Shown here one piece after another: positions 37,001-48,726 of a stretch of DNA of 64,000 nt. The DNA is from Setaria digitata. Taxonomy: Eukaryota; Nematoda; Chromadorea; Rhabditida; Setariidae. The DNA is taken from contig RCAB01000156.1 of the NCBI GenBank assembly GCA_003640385.1, positions 62,001 through 126,000 of the forward strand, written 5' to 3'. Positions within the stretch are counted from its first letter, which is position 1. Every line of letters starts with the position of its first letter. A program made the translations under genes and the position numbers. The notes beneath the pieces were generated by a model, which did not search any database, was not told where the DNA came from, and saw only the letters and a program-made list of their open reading frames with translations.

Positions 37001-37885
37001 ACAAATTTGAAGAACTACAGTAACAAATACTTCAATGATATTTCTTGAAATCTTGATTAATTAATGACATCTCTTAAAGTTGTTTTAGTTGTCTATTGCA
37101 TCACATAATAGAGGATAATGTCAAGAAACTATACATAGGTTAAAAAAAAAAAAAAATCAAAAATTTCTATAAAATTTTATATTCCGCCGAATTTTTATTT
37201 TATTTTTATTTTTATTTATTTCTTTTCCAGAAAACAACATTACATTTGAAAAGCATTTCTTTAACACAATCACGAAAAAAAAAAGTTTTCACAAAATTCA
37301 TGATACAAAAATAACTAATTTAGCAAATTTCTTCTCACTGAACTGCATGTAATGTGACAAATGGAATTTTCAGTCTTCAAGTGTCTGAAAAAAAAATTAT
37401 TATTTAAGATGGAAAAGTTCACAGTCTTAGTTCGTTAGCACTACAAACTAGCCTCTGGTCCCTATTATTCCTCGGAACAAAATTAAATCAAATCAACAGA
37501 TTTTAGCATTTTGTATGGAATGTTGATTGAACACTTGACACATTTAAGAAAAAAAACCTTTGATGTGTGATATTTTGTTTAAGAGGAAATTTTGTAGTTC
37601 ATTTCTGCGATAACGTCATGAATTTTGTCTTGTACTAAATGAAGCAAAAAGTAGAGCTCATTGAGAGAGGAAAAATCAACAGGGCTAACAGACTGATCAT
37701 ATTCAAACAGACCGAATAAATCATTCAGTCATTTTATTTGTCTAAGGATAAAGCGAAACTCTAAGCTTCTTTTAATCTGACCAAAGAAGACAACAAGCTA
37801 GCTACCGGGAGGCGGGGATAGAACCGGTCGATAAGAGAGAAACTGACAGTAAGTAACCTGATTTAGAGCTCATTCAGGTTGACAA
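34088..37885. promoter_or_regulatory. 3.8 kb divergent intergenic region between IDO and PAX
   Basis: The longest gene-free stretch in the window. It is very AT-rich, with poly-A/T tracts (34120-34140, 34690-34720, 35490-35502, 36222-36239), a CT run near 34530-34550, and degenerate repeats at 36380-36610. A short GC-rich patch lies at about 37800-37835, just upstream of PAX. Such length is usual for developmental regulators, so PAX control elements are likely here. No exon was recognised. Confidence 0.5.
36380..36610. repeat. Degenerate A-rich repeat array
   Basis: Repeated variants of 'aaattcgaaat' and 'gaatcaaagtgataaact' occur; the clearest pair is at about 36518-36549 and 36567-36597. 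It is imperfect and short, a decayed minisatellite rather than a named element. Confidence 0.5.
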
Positions 37886-39866
37886 ATGATGCCGAACTGT
37901 GTTACCATCACTGATAGTGATAACGATGATGGCTTGGCTCGTATTTTTGTTCAAAAAGAATTTTCATCAGCAACTTCGAAAATGTCAGGTAAATTCCCGA
38001 AATTAGCCAACTTTTTTCTTTTCATTTTTATTTTGTCCTTTTGAAATTTTTATAAAATTAAAATAAAAAACACAGTGCTAAAAGAATTAGTTCTTACTCG
38101 ATTTCCTCATTAATTCATTTCAAAAATTTCTGTGATGAAGAGAATGAACGATCAAATACTCATCATAATAATGCAATCAAAGCATCTGTTATCATGATAT
38201 TTTTATGAAGTAGTAGATGATATTACAAGTATCTTCATTCATTATCATGATAATATTATAAAAGAGTAGACTATATTACAAGCATCTTTATGTCTGATAA
38301 TCTTCGGAAAAAAAAAAGGAAAAATTTGAACGAATGAAATTTTCACAGGAACATGTAGTGTTGAGGTAAATCAACTTGGTGGAGAATTTGTAAATGGACG
38401 CCCACTTCCGCTTCGGTTACGTTACAAAATTATCGAATTAACAAAACGTGGCTTACGTCCGTGTGACATCTCACGACGTCTGAAAATTTCACACGGTTGC
38501 ATTAGTAAAATTCTATCACGTTACGCCGAGTATGGTACCATATTACCGGGTACCGTTGGTGGTAGCAAACCACGTGTTACAACACCCGTGGTATGTTAGA
38601 AGCATTATTATTAATCCTTCAAATGAACGGTTAATTTGATATGCTTCATGAAAGACTTCATAACAATCAATATCAAACCATAATTATGATGAAATTTGCG
38701 TCACTTCTTTTTCCTGAAACAGCAATTCCCGATGTTTTTTGAATCTACTATAATTTTTTTTTTTTTTTTTTGATGGTAATGCGTACTCACTTTAGGTGGT
38801 CGAATACATTCATTTCTTAAAATTTCGTAATCCGCGAATTTTTGCTTGGGAAATTCGAGAACAACTGTTACATGACAAAATATGTCATAAACATAATTTG
38901 CCATCAGTGAGTTCAATTTCTAGGATTCTCAGAAATAAACACAATGCTACAACGAATAAGCCTTATTACTTACCGATGGGTAAGCGAATTATAATATTTC
39001 TTAATGCAATAGATATATTGCAAACAATAAAAATCTATTATTGGGATTCCCATTTTTCACAGCAATGATTTTTGTTTAGTTTTCTAATTTCTTGTTTCTT
39101 TCAATTCAAGTTTACAAAGATAAATCTTGATTAAAAGTAATATTTCAAGTAGAAAAATTAGTTACAAATGTCATAACGTTCATGATTTTTTGAGTACTAG
39201 TTGTTTATGGTGAACATGATTGAAACAAATCGGCCAAACAATACCATTTATCCTTGGTGACATCAAAGTGAAATTATTACTTCAAACGAATAATTAGCTT
39301 CTTTCATGAATTAGAATGTGTAATAATGAAATAGTTTCAGCATCAAAAGCTGTAACGATAAATCCTGTTCCACCTCATTTCTTCCAATACTCATCAGTAT
39401 CCCCAGTAGGAGTAAAAACCACAAACGGAAATAACTGGATGCACAATAACCGATATTCCGAATCAACTGATCGCACTTTTGGTAGGAATAATTAGTTTCT
39501 TTTCAACAACAAAGGACTAAGTGTATTTAGAGACAATATTTTCATAATCTAAAAGAATAAGAATGACAGGCTTGAAAAACAATGGAATCTATACATTTCT
39601 ACTGTGATAAGCATATTTCTACTAAAATAAACAGTTAGTAAATGGCACATCTTTTCTCTAGAAAATAATATTGTTGACGCCTAGAACTACTGGATATAAT
39701 AAAGTTCCTAACTAATTACTTTTATCTTAAATTTGGATCATTCGACTTGACAGGTGAATTTATACACACTGATTGCGCGATGAATTCTCGTAATATGCCA
39801 GCCAGACGAACACACAATGATATTCCGACGCAATTTCCAACTGACTGTATCAGCAGGATATGGTAA
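37886..39866 (+). CDS. pax-1: PAX1/9-type paired-domain transcription factor
   Basis: DNA-binding developmental regulator. Exons: 37886-37988 ([20 protein letters not shown]), 38349-38590, 38796-38979, 39341-39481 and 39754-39866. Exons 2-3 encode a complete paired domain: [52 protein letters not shown], then [20 protein letters not shown] and [14 protein letters not shown]. 'GSKPRVTTP' and the second half place it with Pax1/9 rather than Pax6, Pax2/5/8 or Pax3/7. No homeodomain follows, as expected for Pax1/9. All joins keep frame (phases 1, 0, 1, 1). Exon 5 ends at TGG-TAA (39861-39866); the same TGGTAATC can act as a donor, and further in-frame exons exist to 40975. No clear octapeptide is seen; YSSVSPVG in exon 4 is only a loose resemblance. 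Confidence 0.93.
38193..38300. repeat. Imperfect tandem duplication in PAX intron 1
   Basis: Two copies of about 50 bases share 'atcatgata', 'gtag(a/t)', 'atattacaag.atctt'. They lie about 50-90 bases before exon 2. Confidence 0.55.
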
Positions 39867-40595
39867 TCGTCAATAATTGTAACGTGAATCTTTATAAACT
39901 CTCTTCAGCAAATACTAAAAAGGAAATCTATTTTACTTCCTGTTCTTTTGTCCTCATTTCTTCATAATAATAATAATAAAAAAAAAAAAAAAAAAACATG
40001 GTGAGGTTAGAGCCCCAAAAACATTTCTTCATTGGCCTTCTCATCTTAAATAGGGGCTAAACCATGTTCAACGATCTCTTGCTATTTAACTTTCTGCTTG
40101 CATTAGAAATTTTGTTATAATAAAAGGACTATAAAACATGTGTAAACTTTCTTACCGCCTCTATAATGGGGACTACCTTTTAACTTTCTTTCGACTGTTA
40201 AATCGAAGAAGGTTAAAGTTGTACAGAAAAGAACTTCGATGGTTAGAACAGATTTTAAAATGAGGTACATTATTTATAAATGGATAGACAAATTACAAAG
40301 AGTAAAAATGATTGAACCCGAAGCTAGGAATCGTTCTTTACTAGAATGCTAGTAGAATGTAGAATGGTACCTGACAAAACGATTATCTATAATCAGCAGC
40401 TGGCCAAATTTACTTGCCACGAGAAATGCTATTATTTAACATATCCTGAGATGAATTTAGATACGGCCAAAATATCTTTTATTTCTTTGAGCAACTAACA
40501 ATTTAAAAGAATTTGTTAAAATGGAACTATTCTCACCAGCTTATTGGATAGATTGAGCACATTTTCTAAGTCGATTCATTCCATTTTTTTGGCAG

Positions 40596-40975
40596 AAAGA
40601 GAGAACAGATTCGTATCACCGAAAAGGAGAGTGGCTCGTTCCGAATCCAACAGTTCCACATTAAACATAGGTAGATTTAGTATTTCATTCCTGCAAAAAG
40701 TAACTTTAGAAGGAGGCTATCACAATTTTCGTAATTCAAAAAAAATCAGGTTGCTCATATACTAATAAGAAGTCTCAAGTCTCAGAAAACACTACAACCT
40801 CTCTCTTCTGGTCGTTTATTTCCTTCTAAAATTAGAACTGTTCCAAAATTCTAGATAAAGGAACTCTCCACTGCATTATTTCCGTGATGGGTAAAAACCC
40901 AAATAAAAAAGTAAATAACATCCTAAGTGTTCAAATGTTTAAATTACAGATTTATCATTAAGCATAACTATTTAG
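40596..40975 (+). CDS. Candidate alternative 3' exons of PAX
   Basis: Exon 40596-40670 has acceptor TTTTTTTGGCAG and donor CATAG|GTAGATT; exon 40950-40975 has acceptor AAATTACAG and ends TAG. The first encodes RENRFVSPKRRVARSESNSS, a basic stretch, and the second ends in LSLSITI. Both have phase 1 ends and join in frame directly to PAX exon 4 (ends phase 1 at 39481), or to a shortened exon 5 (donor at 39789/39790). They do not join to full exon 5, which would create TGA. Use by PAX is inferred from splice phase and position. The last exon would overlap the TMEM186-like stop on the other strand. Confidence 0.4.
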
Positions 40976-41966
40976 TCTTAACTTTGACAAGAAATATACA
41001 TACGATGAATATTGTTGCAACCGCATAATTTTATCACTGACTCCAGTATTCGATTCAGTAAGAGGTATCACGTCTTCTAACTTCATATATTTATTACATC
41101 TAGATCCCCAAAATGACAAATAACCAATCCGCACGTATTCATTTGTTTCGTTCATTGATATCACACCGATTAGGCGGTTAAAAAGCCTAAAAATCCTCAT
41201 CATATACTTAATTAAAAGAATGAAACAGTCAGCAGGAAAATGGAAGTATTTAGCAGCAAAATGAAATATTAGTAATCTTCAAATTCTGAGAATTGATTAT
41301 TTAATCAAATAAAGCAGAATAGATAGAGAAAGAGAAGAACACATGGTGAGAAGGATCGCAGCCTATTGCGGCTTGTCTGCAAAATTACCTGCAAAAGAAA
41401 ATGAATGCTAAAGTAGAACAAGATGCGAAAGCAGAAACGACAGCCAGATGGTTGATAGATATTGTGTCGTGCAGATATTGCCAATATTTATATGGTAATA
41501 AAGCCACACTTGACACTGTTAATGCTAGCTTAATTTTCGAAGCCAAAACAGAATAATGGATTCCATGAAAGCGATATACCGGTATCCTTAAATAAATGTT
41601 TAAGGAATCCTTATAAAATTCCCAACTGAGCAATATTTCCAATACTGAAAATTGGGATGATGGAAAAAGTAAGAAATTTACTTACCAATTTTCACCTTTT
41701 AGAAATTCTTCCAACGATTCTGATGACGATGTAGCTGACATTCCCGATGATAAATGACGAACTGAGCATCGCCCTAACCGCTGTAGCATTTCATTCGTTT
41801 CATAGGGATTTGTTATTGCACGTTTGAATAAGCGATTCACTCTACCTCTACGCTGAACTCGAATTCGATGAGAGAGACGTACAGTAGCAGTAGCTGGAGC
41901 TACTCCTTTCTGTGACAGTGATTCCATTAAAGCTCGACCAAATACCAAACCTTGTAATAATACCAT
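40958..41966 (-). CDS. tmem186: TMEM186-like mitochondrial inner membrane protein
   Basis: TMEM186 assists assembly of respiratory complex I in vertebrates. Three exons: 41686-41966 (MVLLQGLVFGRALMESLSQK; basic and serine-rich N-terminus consistent with mitochondrial import), about 41391-41617 and about 40958-41211. The middle exon has IYLRIPVYRFHGIHYSVLAS and two hydrophobic helices (LALTVSSVALLPY and HLAVVSAFASCSTLAFIFFC). The last exon reads LIGVISMNETNEYVRIGYLS, then FWGSRCNKYMKLEDVIPLTE and MRLQQYSSYVYF. The pattern 'YRF.GI.Y..V.S..KL', two membrane helices, and 'G.(I/M)..N......VRIG.L.FWG.R......DV.PL' is that of TMEM186 as I recall it. The exon 2 acceptor is inferred from phase. Function in this species is by family only. 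Confidence 0.68.
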
Positions 41967-42139
41967 ATCTACAACGAATGGCAACTACAATCACTACCTG
42001 CAATGAAATTTGTTTTTACCAGCAATCCAGATCTTTAGAGACAAACATCCGTACTTTCCATATATAAAATTCGCGTACGCATTCATCCGCTGCTTAAATG
42101 CAATATCCTTACTATTTTACAAAGCCTAAGGAGTTAACG

Positions 42140-42171
<32 letters not shown>

Positions 42172-42950
42172 AATATATATATTATATATATTTAATATAT
42201 TATAAAGTATTTTATATTTTATTTTATTTTATATTTTATTTATATATATATATTTATATTTATATAAAGTATTTTATATATATATATATAAAATACTATA
42301 TTTCGACTTTATATTACTTTCTAAATCACATTTCACAGCTATCAGTACATGTAAATTAAGAAAAGAAAAAGAAAAAATAAAAGTTCGAAAATCTGTTTTG
42401 TGAAAAATTATATCGTCGACCAGAACAGGTGTTTGGAATATCAAGCTTAATCAGAATCAGATCTTTATATTGATCTGACAATATCTGCGAATAGCACTGG
42501 AAAAGAAGGACAATATTACTAGCGCAATTAAAAATAATCACTGAACTTTGAAGATAAAATAGATCACAAAACAGCGGAAATTATCGATATTTTGGATGTT
42601 TCAGATGTTACACGTGCAGTAACTATAATATATGTAAGACACATAATATACTCTCTTCGCACTTTCTTTTTTGTTTAATTTTCATTGATTATTGATGAAC
42701 TGCTCATTTACTAGGAAGATGTAGCAAGAAACCAGTTATATCGGATAAAGCAAGCATATCAAGATTAGAAATTTCATAAATGATATTTAACTTTTAACAA
42801 TTTAAAGAATAATGGAAATAGCAACAAACAATATTTAGCGCAGATTAGAATCTATTGAATGCATAAAACCGTCATCCCTTTTAAGCAATATTCAAACACC
42901 TTCATTATTGTAAGAGATGCAAGTATATGTTGACTCACTGCCATACAGTT
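41967..42950. other. Intergenic region between PGS1 and TMEM186
   Basis: Lies between the PGS1 stop and the TMEM186-like start, both minus. It is dominated by an AT microsatellite (42136-42300). No exon recognised. Confidence 0.6.
42136..42300. repeat. TA-rich microsatellite
   Basis: Runs of (TA)n mixed with 'tatttta' and 'atattttat' units over about 165 bases. It is nearly palindromic and could form hairpins. Lengths in such tracts are often misassembled. Confidence 0.9.
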
Positions 42951-45900
42951 TCAGAAATAATTTCGAATAAACCGAGATACGAAGCGAATCCAAAGCGGAA
43001 CGAAATGATCACGTCGCAAGAAGGTTGCTGCATCTACCTTTGTTGTATAGCTCAATAATCGTGAACGCTCCTTGAAATATTGAATGAAATTATATAAAAT
43101 GAAGATTACAAATCACAGCAGCAGAATCACTAACTCTGCACCATTATAATAATATTAGAACACTCAAAATTCCTAGCCTTGCTTATAAATTTCAGTTAGC
43201 TTTACCAATTCAGAAAGTAAAATCTACCTCTTCTAGGTTCATTTTTAATCTTTCATTACACATAACTATCAGAAACTGTGCTTCTAGATCTCGATGAACC
43301 GAGCGGTGACCTGCAAAAATGTCAGAGTGATATGTGTACATGAAAAATAAATGTATGAATTTTGGAAGTTTCAAAAAAAAAAGACTTCAGAACCATACTG
43401 GGAATATAAATTATAATCCTTCAATCACATATAAAAGAAAAAAGTAGATATATTCCACTTACAGTTAAATCAGCCCTTATAAAAACCGCAATCGATGATT
43501 TCTACTAGCATAACGAAATCATGAAATCCATTTGTACAACAACTTAGAAAATGAAAATGATTACTGAAGTAAAAATAACGTGAAATATGTAAATTAGACT
43601 TCATAATTTTTAGAAATCTAAAACACACCAAAATTTGATGAGCCAATAACAGTAGCTGAAACAGACGATTTTTTCGGATTAATCCAAAGGCCTTTTGCAT
43701 GATAAGACCATCCTTGTCTACTGTATTCAAACAACCGGACATTCCCTCGAATGACTTTGTAAAAAAGTCGTGATATATAAACATACATTAATGGTATGAA
43801 GCCAAACAAACCGGATGCTTGATGAAATCCATTTGCCTGAATTAAAAAACCCACAGGAAAAATAATACACTGGTGAAAATTTTATAGAAACGCTTCCAGG
43901 ACGAATGAATGGTCAGAACACCATTTGATAATTCCAAACCTGAGGAGATGCATAGACGACATCCATTTTGTAGCAGCTCTTATTTGCTATCAAATCAATA
44001 TAGTGATCAGTTAAATTAAAATAGCCAGATGACATCGTAATTGACAATTCATCATTCTGGAAAGCTGCAAGCTATTAGGCACAAAATGCAAACAGCATCT
44101 AACTGTGTAGTTTTATCAGTAACTTAATAATAAAGGAAGTGAAGTTTAAATAGAGAACCTGTATGGACAGCAAATTTTTTAAAAATTCGTATTCCTGATT
44201 GATAGAAGCGATGCCCATTTGTATCAGCGGATATATTCGTGCACCAGAATGGAAACTTTTTTCTGAATTAGCTTCTTTCAATGTTTCCACTACCGACATA
44301 ACTCGGCTGTGCAACATCTTTGTATATGCCTTGAGACATCCTGAAATCTTTAATGAACAAGACAAGTTGTCATCCCAAAATTAAGACAGAAGAAACGATC
44401 GAGGATAGAGAGGGCATAAGAATGAAATTTAATTTTGAGAACAAGGGCAAATACAATGTGTGTTAGAAAAATAGATAAAGTTAACAGCGAATTACTTAAT
44501 ACAGAAAATTTTAGAGAAAACCAATCTACGACGTAAAAAAATACAAGACATTTCAAAAATAAAAATCTTAGCAATACAGTCATTAAAAGGAACATTTTGA
44601 GCTATTACATAAAATTTACTACAAATCCGTGATGAAACTCCAGTTACTTCTACTCTCCTGACAAAATAATCCTGATAAAGTCTACACTAACAAATGATGT
44701 AGACAGCAACTATACTCACTAACGTAACATTTATTTTCCCTGCAGTTATTACGAAGAAAGTTAAGCAGCTATGACAATTAATAATGGATATCATTATTAA
44801 TAACAAAATGGAACCTTTGAAAGGATGAACATCGCATCTTTTCGCTAGATTAGTGCTTCCTCGCATATTCAACATGAATGAGCAAGATCCAACAGCTTTA
44901 ACCAACGAATCCACAAAATCTGCGAGCTGCACACAATTCTCGATAAGAATATATCTATCTTGACGATTTGTGAAATAAATTTTCGAAAGATTAGCGCTAC
45001 AAATCGCACACTTGAATTAAGGTAGTTATTAAAATGAAATCATCTCCCATACCGGTTTGTTTTTGACTTAAGCATTTCGAAATTAAAAGAATTAACGCTG
45101 CTCGAAGCTTTCAACTTTCTTCTTTCTTATCAACAAATTTCAACTATTTGCCTTTAATATTTCTGGGACCTTTTTAATTTTACACAAATGTTAAGTCAAC
45201 CACAGTATATTTTACTTCAGAAGATAGTCAAGTTCGCACGAGCAAAAGAAAATTTACCCAGTAAAGATGATGTGATTGTCGAATACCAGAAGTTTCATAT
45301 GTTGTAAGCCAACCACTTCATTGACTCTTTCAGGTAATATCCTTTTCTTCAGACCACGCAAGTGTGGCGTATGGAATAAGTATACTGATGCACGTGGCAC
45401 TAATCTTTAAACATTTGAACGAGCGTAAATTACTAATGCCAACTAATTCTATCGGAAAATCTTTAACATTTCATTGGCACAAAATGGTTTTTCGTTCCGC
45501 AAAATAAGTATCATAATTATTCTCGCCTTTTTAACATTTGGGCTGAACTTGCTTCTGATCCACTGCGCGTACCTCTTAGACAATCCAAAAGGATAGCGAT
45601 CTTTATCTCTGGATTCGTATCTAACGCTTTCTCTAATTCATTTACCTGAAAACTATGCAGAAAAGAAACTTTTCTCTCCGAATTCAAACATCTGAATACT
45701 ACTCTCCCACATTCATCATAGATAATTCACTGTTATTGTCACAGGTTTCGTGAACTGATAAACCTTACACTTAAGTTCAAAATTCATCTGTTTGCATGAA
45801 TCGCACCTTTTTTGCTTAATATTAACTAAAACAAAAGAGTCTGCGAAACTCCAGCTATATCACAATCTGATGAAATATGAAGTGAAATTGTTTTATGAAC

Positions 45901-46324
45901 AAGCAACACTCCATTATTAAGGAGAACATAAAAGAAATGAAAAAGTATTTACTAAAGTTTCTTCGTAACTGCTATTGCCCAAGTATAGAGTTGAAATTAC
46001 GATTCTTTTTTTGGCTTCTCGAATTAAGCTCTGAAAATATGCAAAAACTGAAAAACAAACCCACCAAAAATGATGTTTTCTTAGTATTTTCGACCCAATC
46101 TTATTTTTAAATTTGATCTTTTCCACTGATACGAAATCCAGAAAGAATTCCACAAGGCTCAAAGAAAAACAATACCGTACTAATAATTTTTCATAAAATC
46201 CCGTTGGAGTTTCGATCACTTTTATCATTTCCGGTTCAGCATCAACATATGGGGCATTTTGTGGAAGCCAGTTTAATGTATCGTAATCTTTTTCATCCAT
46301 TAGAGTTATTGTAGTCTCTCCCAT
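42951..46324 (-). CDS. pgs-1: CDP-diacylglycerol-glycerol-3-phosphate phosphatidyltransferase (PGS1)
   Basis: Mitochondrial enzyme making phosphatidylglycerophosphate, the committed step to cardiolipin; phospholipase D superfamily. ATG at 46324 (MGETTITLMDEKDYDTLNWL), stop at 42951. Exons cover about 46187-46324, 45965-46062 (IREAKKRIVISTLYLGNSSY), 45535-45650, 45235-45410, 44815-45000, 44160-44345, 43935-44090, 43618-43838, 43235-43312 and 42951-43075. The first HKD motif is LQHMKLLVFDNHIIFTG (HxKxxxxD) followed by SANLSKIYFTNRQDRYILIE; the second is GWSYHAKGLWINP and then TVIGSSNFG. ARIYPLIQMGI, TMSSGYFNLTDHYIDLI and GHRSVHRDLEAQFLIV match human PGS1 in order, and the protein ends SRFIRNYF like the human 'LIKNFF'. 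The catalytic His and Lys residues are present. The N-terminus is shorter than in the human protein and lacks an obvious presequence. Confidence 0.95.
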
Positions 46325-47416
46325 CCTTCAAAAAGAATATAAGATGAATTTTAAGCATGAATAATTAATAAATATCAGCAGAAATTGTTAGCAGGTAAAC
46401 ACACGTAAGTGATCGAAAGTTTATTTGAACGCAACTAACTATTTCGTAAAATAAAGCATCAACATATACCCTAATTAAAATCTCCACTAAATACTACAAA
46501 GCAGTGTATATTACAATAAAACATATGCTTTGTTATTCGACATATTTCACTCACGGAGTTAATTTAGTGTNCAAAGCATCAACATATACCCTAATTAAAA
46601 TCTCCACTAAATACTACAAAGCAGAGTATATTACAATAAAACATATGCTTTGTTATTCGACATATTTCACTCACGGAGTTAATTTAGTGTTACGTAAGGT
46701 GCGTGTAAAAAAGCCCTACATCTCTATAAAAATATCACTAAATTACGACATCCACGTTCTTAAGATGTCTTCCATCACGGACATCACGCGGCAACACCCT
46801 CCACCACGTCCGTTTCGCGTAAAAACTATTCAAAATGAAACTGTTTGCCGTCGTCACAATTTGACAGATTTGTTAGTCAGGCCGGAATGAAAATTCTTAT
46901 TTCACTTCACATAAATTTTTTAATCTCCAATGGAGATGATGTCAGTGCAATTGTAGTTGTTTCGTTTTTCTTTTTCTCTTTTTCTCTTATCTCTCTCCCC
47001 AACAATGTTATTGTTTTAAGTTTGATTTTACTTTAGTCTAGCAAAGATTTAAAAGAGGTTTTCTTTTTTTGGAGAAAAAACTCGTACTTTATTAGTTTTT
47101 ATCAATTAATTAGGTGTTCTTTATTAGTAAGCTTCCGTACTGTGCTGAAGTAAAATTTATCTAAATATACTTGACAGATTTATGTTATTTAAATTCCTAT
47201 TAATCTTCGTCGGCTGAGCTCATTAATCATCTATTAGTTATTGAAATAAATTCCTACGATGAACATAAATTAGATAATTGCCTGAAACGATTGATATTTT
47301 GTATATTTCTCTATTTCAAAGCATCCATTTAGTTTATTCGTAGTTGACGAAGAATTTTTATAGGTTAATCAAACGTTAATCGATCAATCTTCGGATGAAT
47401 AAACATTCCTGGAACT
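46325..47416. promoter_or_regulatory. Divergent intergenic region between PGS1 and MXL genes
   Basis: Holds both promoters. It contains an N at 46571 within a 118-base direct repeat, and a short less AT-rich stretch around 46770-46890 with a 40-codon plus-strand frame of unknown status. Confidence 0.55.
46453..46690. repeat. 118-base direct repeat around a single N (assembly junction)
   Basis: Bases 46453-46570 repeat at 46573-46690 with one visible mismatch (gcagt versus gcaga), flanking the N at 46571. Read as unmerged contig overlap; the mismatch may be a sequencing error or an allelic difference. Confidence 0.85.
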
Positions 47417-48726
47417 ATGAGTGATGGTGATTTTAGCGACGGAGAGGTGAAATCTGTGATCGGATCTTCTTTTCTTGCATGAATCTGAGATTTCATCATA
47501 GCTCTTTTCACATTTCATAACTGAAAGTATTGATTTAAGTATTCTTAATTTCAAAATTTTATAGTTTGTAGAGTTAGTTAACGCTGATCTTTTTATGCTT
47601 TTAGATTGGCACCGTTATTCGACAAAATCGTAAGGAATTGGTTCATATTATGTTTAAAGATAACATTTGTATGATATATTGTTCAGGATGATAGTACAAC
47701 AAATTCATCAACTGCAATTGAAAGCAAAAGGCATGCTCGTGCGCAACATAATGCTTTAGAACGACGGCGTCGTGATAACATCAAAGATATGTATGGTGCT
47801 TTAAAGGATACTATTCCTGGGATGCGAAATGAAAGGGTAAGTTCCTGCTTGTTAGCAGTGTAGTGATTTTAAATTTCTTACTTTGCTAATAATAACACTG
47901 GTATGTGATATTATCCCAATAATATTTGACAATGAAGAGTGGTCAGTAAAGTATGTTCATTTCTAGGCTTCACGAGCTGCTGTATTGAAAAAGTCAATTG
48001 ATCTAATAACTTCAAAGCAAGCTGATTTGGAGAAAATTTTGGCGCAGAATCGAAAATTAGAACAAGAAAATGATGTGTTAGAGCATGAAATTGAGCGGCT
48101 GAAGCAGACAGTTGAAGGACAAATTACTGAATCGGTGCATTTTTTTTTTTTTTTTTTTCTTTGACAGTAAAGTGTTATTAGTATGGATGGAAAATATTAG
48201 CTATCGCAGGATTTTGATTACGATGCTATTTACGCCATTAAATTTTATAAATATTCACAGTAGTATTAATAGTTACTAGACTACGAATAATTTAACTAAG
48301 AGGTGAGTCGTACTAAATTATTAGATTTGCTGAGGTTCTTTCATAATCCTTTTCTTTCATTTTGAATCTTTATGGTAATTATTTTTGATGACATAGACGT
48401 CATTCTCAAGTTCCGAAAAGTCACTTTCTTCTTCGGATCTCAAACAATGAAAAATGTTCTTTCTCTTCCTACATCACCAATTATTCATAAACATAAATCT
48501 GAATTTAATTTCAATTTTAATTGCAGCATTGCTACTGTTATTTTTACTACTTTATGCGTTTGATTAGGTGTCGGATGATGCAAATCGACGTATTAACAGA
48601 GATGTATCTGGGAACGACGCCTTAACGGTAAATGATCCTTCCCAGCTAAATACACATCTTCAACTTCCAAACCGTAAACGCCCAGCTCCAGCGGATGACC
48701 ATAGTACGGTTCCAGGAAATACCTAA
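47417..48726 (+). CDS. mxl-1: MAX-like bHLH-zipper transcription factor
   Basis: MAX-type proteins dimerise and bind E-boxes (CACGTG), partnering Myc/Mad/Mondo-type factors. Exons: 47417-47446 (MSDGDFSDGE), 47687-47836, 47967-48134 and 48568-48726. All joins are phase 0 at consensus sites. The basic region and helix 1 read KRHARAQHNALERRRRDNIK, with the His-Glu-Arg residues that contact the E-box, then MYGALKDTIPG; helix 2 is ERASRAAVLKKSIDLI. A leucine-zipper heptad follows (LEKILAQNRKLEQENDVLEH). The last exon carries a basic NRKRPAP near the C-terminus, a possible nuclear signal. 'KRHAR.QHNALERRRRDNIKDMY' resembles C. elegans MXL-1 closely; MXL-3 is the alternative. About 168 residues, a normal length. 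Confidence 0.92.

Noticed and set aside
37800..37835. tRNA-like T-arm on the minus strand (GGTTCTATCCCC)
   Set aside because: The T-stem does not pair and no matching acceptor, D or anticodon stems were found.
40600..40670. Minus-strand reading of the 40596-40670 exon (starting MFNVELLDSERATLLFGDTN)
   Set aside because: It looks protein-like but has no compatible minus-strand splice partners; the plus strand has a pyrimidine-rich acceptor, a GTAG donor and the correct phase for PAX.
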